A stretch of 11,095 nucleotides of DNA from an uncultured Clostridia bacterium (GTDB taxonomy: Bacteria > Bacillota > Clostridia > TANB77 > CAG-508), in contig CAKOWP010000034.1 in the NCBI GenBank assembly GCA_934122385.1, positions 1 through 11,095 on the forward strand, read 5' to 3'. Both the position numbers and the translations under genes were made by a program. The notes below the pieces were generated by a model. The model did no database searches. It saw only the letters and a list, made by a program, of their open reading frames with translations, and was not told where the DNA came from. Positions 5,794 to 11,095 of the stretch are shown here, one piece after another. Position 1 is the stretch's first letter, and each line of letters begins with the position of its first letter.

Positions 5794-7542
5794 ATGAACG
5801 AGTACAAAACACATACTTGTAACGAAATCAGTCTAGAAGACGTAGGAAAAAAAGTTAGAATTGCTGGATGGGTGCAGACTATCCGTGATTTAGGAGGGCT
5901 AGTATTCCTAGATATTAGAGATATGTATGGAATAACACAAGTTGTAACATCAGGAGAAGCAAAAGATGTTGATTTTGCATCACATATTCCAATAGAGTCA
6001 ACAGTTACAGTCTATGGAACTGTAAAAAAGAGGGATGAAGAAACAATAAATCCAAAATTAAAAACAGGTCTTGTTGAAATTAAAATTGAGGATATTAAAA
6101 TCTTAGGAAAAAGAACAAAAAATATTCCTTTTGAAATTAATACAAACCAAGAAATAAGAGAAGATTTAAGATTACAATATAGATATTTAGATTTAAGAAA
6201 TGAAAGATTACAAAATAATTTGAAACTTCGTGCACAGGTTTTACAATTTTTAAGAAATCAAATGCAGGAACAAGGCTTTTTAGAGGTTCAAACACCAATA
6301 CTTACAAGTTCTTCTCCAGAGGGGGCAAGGGATTATTTAGTACCAAGTAGATTACATCCAGGAAAATTCTATGCATTGCCACAAGCACCTCAACAATTTA
6401 AACAATTGTTAATGGTTTCTGGAATTGATAAATATTTTCAAATTGCACCTTGTTTTAGAGATGAAGATGCTAGAGCAGACAGGGCTCCAGGCGAATTTTA
6501 TCAATTAGATATGGAAATGAGTTTTGCAACACAAGAAGATGTTTTCCAAGTAATGGAACCAGTAATGTACAACACATTTAAAAAATTCTCTGATAAGAAA
6601 ATTGCAGAATATCCATTCCCAAGAATAACATACAAAGATGCAATGCTTAAATATGGTTCAGATAAGCCGGATTTAAGAAACCCATTATACATTATAGATT
6701 TATCAGATTTCTTCAAAAAATGTACATTTAAGCCATTTATTGATAGAACTGTAAGAGCTATAAAAGTTGAAGGACATATGTCAAAAGGATTCCATGAAAA
6801 GATGTTAGCATATGCTATGTCAATTGGAATGCAGGGACTTGGATATTTAGAGGTTCAAGAAGATATGAGTTTCAAAGGTCCAATTGATAAATTTATACCA
6901 GATGACTTAAAGAAAACTTTAATAGAATTAGCAGATTTAAAACAAAATGATACAATATTCTTTATTGCTGATAATGAAAAAAGAGCAACAGAACTTGCAG
7001 GACAAATTAGAACTGAATTAGGAAATAGATTAAATTTAATAGATGAAGATGTATTTCAATTTTGTTGGATAATTGATTTCCCAATGTTTGAGTTAGATGA
7101 CCATGATAAATTGGCATTTAGCCATAATCCATTTTCAATGCCACAAGGTGGTTTGGATGCATTAGAAAATCAAAATCCATTAGAAATACTTGCATATCAA
7201 TATGATATAGTTTGTAATGGAATTGAACTTTCTTCTGGTGCAGTTAGAAACCATGATATTCAAATAATGTTGAAAGCATTTGAAATGGCTGGTTACACAG
7301 AGGAAGAAGTTAAAACAAAATTTGGTGCTTTATATACTGCATTCCAATTCGGTGCTCCACCTCATGCAGGAATTGCACCTGGTATTGATAGAATGTTGAT
7401 GCTTTTATCAAATTCAGATACTATTAGAGAAGTTATTGCATTCCCATTAAATAGTAAGGCTCAAGATTTAATGATGGGGGCACCAGGTAATGTAAGAAGA
7501 GACCAATTAAGAGATGTGCACATTGAAATTATAAAAAAATAG
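5794..7542 (+). CDS. aspS: Aspartate--tRNA ligase (AspRS), bacterial type
   Basis: This 582-residue class II synthetase charges tRNA(Asp) with Asp, and tRNA(Asn) too if it is non-discriminating. The N-terminal OB-fold anticodon domain (about 1-105) contains GWVQTIRDLGGLVFLDIRD. The class II core follows with motif 1 (about 148-170, FLEVQTPILTSSSPEGARDY), motif 2 (FRDEDARADRAP, Arg222) and motif 3 (GIDR, 530-533). The GAD insertion domain of bacterial AspRS is at about 290-410. Motif 2 continues APGEFYQLDMEMSF, a subtype I recall from alphaproteobacteria and some Clostridia; the E. coli enzyme reads QPEFTQID. The positions reported to govern tRNA discrimination in Pseudomonas AspRS (His31, Gly81) align with Leu33 and Glu83, which look more like a discriminating enzyme. 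AGGAGG at 5780-5785 fixes the start. It is the first gene of the T-box operon and shows no frame damage. Confidence 0.97.
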   Translation: MNEYKTHTCNEISLEDVGKKVRIAGWVQTIRDLGGLVFLDIRDMYGITQVVTSGEAKDVDFASHIPIESTVTVYGTVKKRDEETINPKLKTGLVEIKIEDIKILGKRTKNIPFEINTNQEIREDLRLQYRYLDLRNERLQNNLKLRAQVLQFLRNQMQEQGFLEVQTPILTSSSPEGARDYLVPSRLHPGKFYALPQAPQQFKQLLMVSGIDKYFQIAPCFRDEDARADRAPGEFYQLDMEMSFATQEDVFQVMEPVMYNTFKKFSDKKIAEYPFPRITYKDAMLKYGSDKPDLRNPLYIIDLSDFFKKCTFKPFIDRTVRAIKVEGHMSKGFHEKMLAYAMSIGMQGLGYLEVQEDMSFKGPIDKFIPDDLKKTLIELADLKQNDTIFFIADNEKRATELAGQIRTELGNRLNLIDEDVFQFCWIIDFPMFELDDHDKLAFSHNPFSMPQGGLDALENQNPLEILAYQYDIVCNGIELSSGAVRNHDIQIMLKAFEMAGYTEEEVKTKFGALYTAFQFGAPPHAGIAPGIDRMLMLLSNSDTIREVIAFPLNSKAQDLMMGAPGNVRRDQLRDVHIEIIKK

Positions 7543-7612
7543 AGCATTTTATTATTGTAATTTTACGCATTTGAGTATATAATAAAATAGATTTTTAAGG
7601 AGGAGAGATAAG

Positions 7613-7900
7613 GTGAAAGTTAGTAAAGAAGAAATTTTACACATTGCAAAATTAGCAGATTTAGAAATTAAAGACGAAGAAATTGAAAAATATGCTCTTA
7701 ATCTGCAAGATATATTAGAATTTGCAGAAGTTGTTAACAATGCTCCTGTTGATGGACTTGATGTTACAGTTGGTGCAAATGAAAAGAAAAATGTTTTTAG
7801 AAAAGATGAGATTAAGGTATTCAAAGATAATGAAGCATTATTACAAAATGCACCATCAGAGGAACAACATATGTTTAAGATACCAAAAGTTATAAACTAA
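7613..7900 (+). CDS. gatC: Asp-tRNA(Asn)/Glu-tRNA(Gln) amidotransferase subunit C
   Basis: This 95-residue protein is the small subunit that wraps around GatA and anchors GatB in the GatCAB complex. Features of the family are the N-terminal VSKEEILHIAKLADLEI, the central LQDILEFAEVVN helix, the NAPVDGLDVT turn and the C-terminal LLQNAPSEEQHMFKIPKVI, which lies against GatA. Length is normal. The GTG start is supported by AAGGAGGAG at 7597-7605. It follows aspS by 70 bases; that gap holds only a weak AT-rich hairpin (7546-7555 with 7579-7588). It is the second gene of the transamidation operon and is intact. Confidence 0.96.
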   Translation: MKVSKEEILHIAKLADLEIKDEEIEKYALNLQDILEFAEVVNNAPVDGLDVTVGANEKKNVFRKDEIKVFKDNEALLQNAPSEEQHMFKIPKVIN

Positions 7901-7901
7901 A

Positions 7902-7950
7902 TGTCGCTTTGGGGACGGTTCTGTTTGGGACATCGGTTCCAGATGGGACA
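7902..7950 (+). repeat. Third copy of the dyad repeat, between gatC and gatA
   Basis: These 49 bases differ at only four positions from 5612-5660. TGTCGC (7902-7907), GGGGACGGTTCTGTTT, GGGACA (7927-7932), TCGGTTCCAGAT and a second GGGACA (7945-7950) follow in the same order and spacing. Both GAGACA blocks of the first copy are GGGACA here. It starts two bases after the gatC stop codon and would form a hairpin in the operon mRNA. Confidence 0.85.
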
Positions 7951-7979
7951 TTCTAAATAATAAGAGATAATAAGAGTGA

Positions 7980-7986
7980 AGGGAGA
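7980..7986 (+). promoter_or_regulatory. Ribosome binding site that decides the gatA start
   Basis: AGGGAGA lies seven bases before the ATG at 7994. An in-frame GTG at 7976 would leave this site inside the gene and has only a weak TAAGAG upstream. The ATG also gives the family's usual N-terminus and catalytic residue numbering. Confidence 0.7.
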
Positions 7987-7993
7987 AAATGTG

Positions 7994-9463
7994 ATGGATA
8001 TAACAGAATTAACAGTACATGAATTGCAAGAAAAACTAAAAAACAAAGAACTTACAGTAACAGAAATAACAAAAGCATATGTAGACAGAATAAATGATAA
8101 AGAAAAAGATGTACAAGCATTTGTTACAACACTAACAGATGAAGCTCTAGATCAAGCAAAAGATGTACAAGAAAAAATAGATAATGGAGAAATCAGTGGA
8201 GATTTTGCAGGAATTCCAATAGGAATAAAAGACAATATGTGTACAAAAGGTGTAAAAACAACATGTAGTTCTAAAATGCTAGAAAACTTTGTTTCACCAT
8301 ATGATGCAACAGTTGTTGAAAAATTAAATGCAGAAAATATGATAGACTTAGGAAAATTAAATATGGACGAATTTGCTATGGGCGGTTCAACAGAATATTC
8401 ATATTTTAAGAAAACAAGAAATCCTTGGAACCTAAACAAAGTACCAGGAGGTTCTTCAGGTGGTTCTGCAGCAGCAGTTGCTGCAAACTTAGTTCCATGG
8501 GCACTTGGCTCAGATACAGGTGGTTCAATAAGACAACCAGCAAGTTTCTGTGGAGTTGTAGGACTAAAACCAACATATGGACTAGTTTCAAGATATGGAC
8601 TAGTAGCTTTTGCATCATCACTTGACCAAATTGGTCCAATTACAAAAGATGTAAGAGATAGTGCAATGCTTTTAAATTTAATTGCAGGACATGACGAAAG
8701 AGATACAACATCAGCAGAAATGCCTAAAAAAGATTATACAAAAGCATTAAAAAATGATGTAAAAGGTTTAAAAATAGGTGTTCCAAAAGAATTCTTTGGT
8801 GAAGGTATAAATGCAGAAGTAAAGGAAACTTTACAAAAAGCAATAGAAAAATACAAAGAACTTGGAGCAGAAGTTGAAGAATTTTCACTTGATATTGCTC
8901 AATATTCATTAGCAACATATTATATAATTGCATGTGCAGAAGCAAGTTCAAACCTAGGAAGATTTGATGGAATTCGTTATGGATACAGAACACCAGAATT
9001 TAGTAACTTAAAAGAATTATATAAAAAATCAAGAAGTGAAGGATTTGGAGAAGAAGTAAAAAGAAGAATAATCCTTGGAACATATGTATTATCATCAGGA
9101 TATTATGATGCATATTACAAAAAAGCACAACAAGTTAGAACATTAGTTATGAATGAATTTAACAAAGGATTTGAAAAATATGATGTTATACTAACACCAA
9201 CATCTCCAACAGTAGCATTTGACATTGGTTCAAGGTCAAATAATCCATTAGAAATGTATTTAGCAGATATTTGTACAGTATCTGTAAATATTGCAGGACT
9301 TCCAGGAATATCAATACCAGTAGGTGTTGACAAAGAGGGAATGCCAATTGGTATGCAATTAATAGGAAATAGATTCCAAGAAGAAACTATTTTAAATGCG
9401 GCATACACACTAGAACAAGAAATTAAATTTAGAGAAAATCATAAACCAGAATTTAAAAAATGA
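7994..9463 (+). CDS. gatA: Asp-tRNA(Asn)/Glu-tRNA(Gln) amidotransferase subunit A (glutaminase)
   Basis: From ATG 7994 this is a 489-residue amidase-signature enzyme, which releases ammonia from glutamine for delivery to GatB. The N-terminus reads [15 protein letters not shown]. The amidase triad is visible: Lys79 in GIPIGIKDN, cis-Ser154 in GGSSGGS, and nucleophile Ser178 in [11 protein letters not shown]. These numbers equal those I recall for Staphylococcus aureus GatA, which supports this start over GTG 7976. The C-terminal part carries [13 protein letters not shown] and [10 protein letters not shown], the usual substrate-pocket segments. Length is normal and the frame is intact. The gene lies between two repeats: a 49-base dyad before it and a palindrome that includes its own TGA stop. 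Confidence 0.97.
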   Translation: MDITELTVHELQEKLKNKELTVTEITKAYVDRINDKEKDVQAFVTTLTDEALDQAKDVQEKIDNGEISGDFAGIPIGIKDNMCTKGVKTTCSSKMLENFVSPYDATVVEKLNAENMIDLGKLNMDEFAMGGSTEYSYFKKTRNPWNLNKVPGGSSGGSAAAVAANLVPWALGSDTGGSIRQPASFCGVVGLKPTYGLVSRYGLVAFASSLDQIGPITKDVRDSAMLLNLIAGHDERDTTSAEMPKKDYTKALKNDVKGLKIGVPKEFFGEGINAEVKETLQKAIEKYKELGAEVEEFSLDIAQYSLATYYIIACAEASSNLGRFDGIRYGYRTPEFSNLKELYKKSRSEGFGEEVKRRIILGTYVLSSGYYDAYYKKAQQVRTLVMNEFNKGFEKYDVILTPTSPTVAFDIGSRSNNPLEMYLADICTVSVNIAGLPGISIPVGVDKEGMPIGMQLIGNRFQEETILNAAYTLEQEIKFRENHKPEFKK

Positions 9464-9492
9464 GACATTTTTGGACTGTCCCAAGTGTCTCA
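9461..9492. repeat. Palindrome covering the gatA stop codon
   Basis: TGAGACA (9461-9467) and TGTCTCA (9486-9492) are perfect complements separated by 18 bases. Inside them, TTGG and CCAA can extend the hairpin around ACTGTC. The first three bases are the gatA stop codon, and the right arm ends three bases before the gatB AGGAGG site. The arms use the same GAGACA/TGTCTC words as the other repeats, but the core differs, so a common origin is only suggested. Confidence 0.7.
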
Positions 9493-9509
9493 AAAGGAGG
9501 AGAAAATAG

Positions 9510-10946
9510 ATGTCAAGAAGTGATTATGAAGTTGTAATAGGACTAGAAGTTCATGCAGAACTTTCAACAAAAACAAAAATATTCTGCTCATGTCCAACAG
9601 AATTTGGTGCAGCACCTAATACACATGTATGCCCAGTTTGTATGGCAATGCCAGGAACACTACCAGTATTAAACGAAAAAGTTGTTGAATATGCAGTAAA
9701 AGCAGGTTTGGCTACAAATTGTGAAATATCAAGAGATAGTAAAAATGATAGAAAAAATTACTATTATCCTGATTTACCAAAATCTTATCAAATATCACAA
9801 TTTGATAAACCACTATGTGAACATGGATATATTGAAATTGAAACATCAGAAGGTAAAAAGAAAATTAGATTATTAAGAATTCACATAGAAGAAGATGCCG
9901 GAAAACTAAACCATGACGACTTTGGAGGAGGAAGCCTAGTTGATTTAAACAGAGCGGGAGTTCCTTTAATAGAAATGGTTTCTGAACCAGACTTAAGAAG
10001 TGCAGAAGAGGTTGAGGCATATTTAAGAAAATTAAAATCTATACTAGAATATATAGAAGTTTCAGACTGTAAAATGCAAGAAGGTTCATTAAGAGCAGAT
10101 GTCAATGTATCTGTTCATAAACCAGGAACACCATTTGGAACACGTACTGAAATGAAAAATATGAACTCATTTAGAAGTATTACAAGAGCTATCGAATATG
10201 AAATTGATAGACAAATTGATGTGCTAGAAGATGGTGGAAAAGTAGAACAAGAAACATTAAGATGGGATGATGTATCTGGAAAAACATTTTCAATGAGAGA
10301 TAAAGAAGATGCACAAGATTATAGGTATTTCCCAGACCCAGACTTAGTTGCAATAAAACTTTCAGAAGAATACATTGAAAATATCAAGAAAACTTTACCA
10401 GAATTACCAGAAACTAGAAAAGAAAGATATTTAAAAGAATATGAATTATCTGAAAAAGATGCAAATATTATAACTGCATCAAAATATTTATCAGACTTAT
10501 TTGAAAGTGCAATAAAAGTATGTAACAATCCAAAAGCAGTTAATAACTGGATTATATCAGATATATCAAGAATTTTAAATGAAACTGAAACAGAACCAAT
10601 TGCTATACCATTTGATGGAAATCAATTAGGAAAATTAGTTATTTTAATTGATAAAGGTACAATTAGTTCAAGTATTGGTAAAAAAGTATTAACAGAATTA
10701 TTTGAAAATCCAAGAGACCCAGAAGATATAATAAAAGAAAAAGGATGGATTCAAATTTCTGATGAAGGTGCAATTAAAGAGGTTGTTTCTAAAATATTAG
10801 AAGCAAATCCACAATCAATTGCAGATTATAAAGCAGGAAAAGACAGAGCATTGGGATTTTTGGTTGGTCAAGCAATGAAGGAAACAAAAGGAAAAGCAAA
10901 TCCTAAAATGTTAAATGAGATGTTCTTAGCTGAATTGAATAAATAA
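9510..10946 (+). CDS. gatB: Asp-tRNA(Asn)/Glu-tRNA(Gln) amidotransferase subunit B
   Basis: This 478-residue subunit binds the misacylated tRNA, activates the Asp or Glu side chain with ATP and amidates it with ammonia channelled from GatA. The N-terminal catalytic cradle begins YEVVIGLEVHAELSTKTKIF. Four Cys (26, 28, 41, 44 in FCSC and CPVC) form the family's zinc site. KNYYYPDLPKSYQISQ and HIEEDAGK (125-132) are conserved catalytic-domain segments. After about residue 330 come a helical domain and the YqeY-like tail (ending GFLVGQAMKETKGKANP), which contacts the tRNA elbow. Length is normal and the frame is intact. AGGAGG at 9495-9500 supports the ATG. It is the last gene of the operon. Confidence 0.97.
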   Translation: MSRSDYEVVIGLEVHAELSTKTKIFCSCPTEFGAAPNTHVCPVCMAMPGTLPVLNEKVVEYAVKAGLATNCEISRDSKNDRKNYYYPDLPKSYQISQFDKPLCEHGYIEIETSEGKKKIRLLRIHIEEDAGKLNHDDFGGGSLVDLNRAGVPLIEMVSEPDLRSAEEVEAYLRKLKSILEYIEVSDCKMQEGSLRADVNVSVHKPGTPFGTRTEMKNMNSFRSITRAIEYEIDRQIDVLEDGGKVEQETLRWDDVSGKTFSMRDKEDAQDYRYFPDPDLVAIKLSEEYIENIKKTLPELPETRKERYLKEYELSEKDANIITASKYLSDLFESAIKVCNNPKAVNNWIISDISRILNETETEPIAIPFDGNQLGKLVILIDKGTISSSIGKKVLTELFENPRDPEDIIKEKGWIQISDEGAIKEVVSKILEANPQSIADYKAGKDRALGFLVGQAMKETKGKANPKMLNEMFLAELNK

Positions 10947-10949
10947 AAG

Positions 10950-10977
10950 AACCAATGGGGACGTTGTTAAATTGGTT
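10950..10977 (+). repeat. Inverted repeat just after gatB
   Basis: AACCAAT (10950-10956) is a perfect complement of ATTGGTT (10971-10977) across a 14-base loop containing GGGGACG. No T-run follows, so it is not a convincing terminator by itself. It may protect the mRNA 3' end or be a worn copy of the operon's repeat family. Confidence 0.45.
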
Positions 10978-11038
10978 GAAATTTTATTAACGATATAAAA
11001 TCAAAATATAATTAATAATTTCGGCTGAAAGTCAATAG

Positions 11039-11081
11039 TTGGGGTGGAAAACTTTGAAAGTTTTCTGCTCCAATATTTTTA
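11039..11081 (+). terminator. Probable terminator of the aspS-gatCAB operon
   Basis: GAAAACTT (11047-11054) pairs with AAGTTTTC (11058-11065) around TGA. The stem extends outward through wobble pairs to TTGGGG (11039-11044) with CTCCAA (11068-11073), and TATTTTTAT follows. It lies about 93 bases after the gatB stop. It could alternatively be part of a structured leader for a gene beyond the window. Confidence 0.65.
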
Positions 11082-11095
11082 TGCATTTTTAAAAT

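Noticed and set aside
5491..5822. Overlapping short open frames across the aspS leader on both strands
   Set aside because: They run through the T-box antiterminator, terminator and dyad repeats, which explain the sequence. They lack ribosome sites and protein-like composition.
7546..7588. Terminator between aspS and gatC (ATTTTATTAT with ATAATAAAAT)
   Set aside because: The stem is all A-T with a 23-base loop and no clean T-run, and gatC belongs to the same operon.
1..11095. CRISPR array, tRNA genes, insertion-sequence transposase or alternative genetic code
   Set aside because: I saw no regularly spaced repeats with unique spacers, no tRNA cloverleaf and no transposase frame. TGA is used as a stop in gatA and TGG for Trp throughout.

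Overview
The window is AT-rich and uses Gram-positive style signals: strong AGGAGG ribosome binding sites, GTG and TTG starts, TTGACA/TAAAAT promoters and a T-box riboswitch. TGA is a stop (gatA) and Trp is TGG, so the standard code applies. Together with a HU tail, a Spo0E-like small protein and a clostridial-style pseudopilin, this points to an uncultured low-GC Bacillota, most likely a Clostridia lineage. No species call is possible.

Left part (1-1830). The last codons of a HU-type DNA-binding gene end at 41, followed by a terminator. A 435-base stretch without an intact gene (42-476) holds a long inverted repeat that could terminate both strands and a possible decayed reading frame. On the minus strand lies a prepilin-like gene (477-1062) whose last 40 or so codons are in another frame. 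On the plus strand a promoter at 1200 leads to a 46-residue Spo0E-like protein starting at GTG and then an XRE-family regulator, which ends at its own strong terminator.

Middle part (1831-5341). A separate promoter drives two overlapping half-transporter genes that would form a heterodimeric ABC exporter. Subunit 1 is intact but lacks the catalytic Glu and the H-loop His. Subunit 2 has both, but its signature reads LSKGE. The pair therefore looks like an exporter with one degenerate and one canonical ATP site. Subunit 2 carries two frameshifts, one inside its Walker A motif, so as sequenced the transporter would not work.

Right part (5342-11095). This is a housekeeping operon for the tRNA transamidation pathway: promoter, T-box leader, aspS, gatC, gatA, gatB. 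AspRS charges tRNA(Asp), and possibly tRNA(Asn), with Asp. GatCAB amidates misacylated Asp-tRNA(Asn) and/or Glu-tRNA(Gln). The T-box specifier loop reads GAAAC, containing an AAC (Asn) codon and an overlapping GAA (Glu) codon, which fits the pathway. A family of short dyad repeats built on GGGACGGTTCTGTTT sits in the leader (an inverted pair) and between gatC and gatA. A related-looking palindrome covers the gatA stop codon. All four genes here are intact, in contrast to the three frameshifts on the left.

The most interesting points are the apparent two-codon T-box, the intercistronic repeats whose dyad ends change in step, and the asymmetric, frameshifted ABC pair next to a Spo0E-like/XRE module. 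I found no CRISPR array, tRNA, rRNA or transposase gene.
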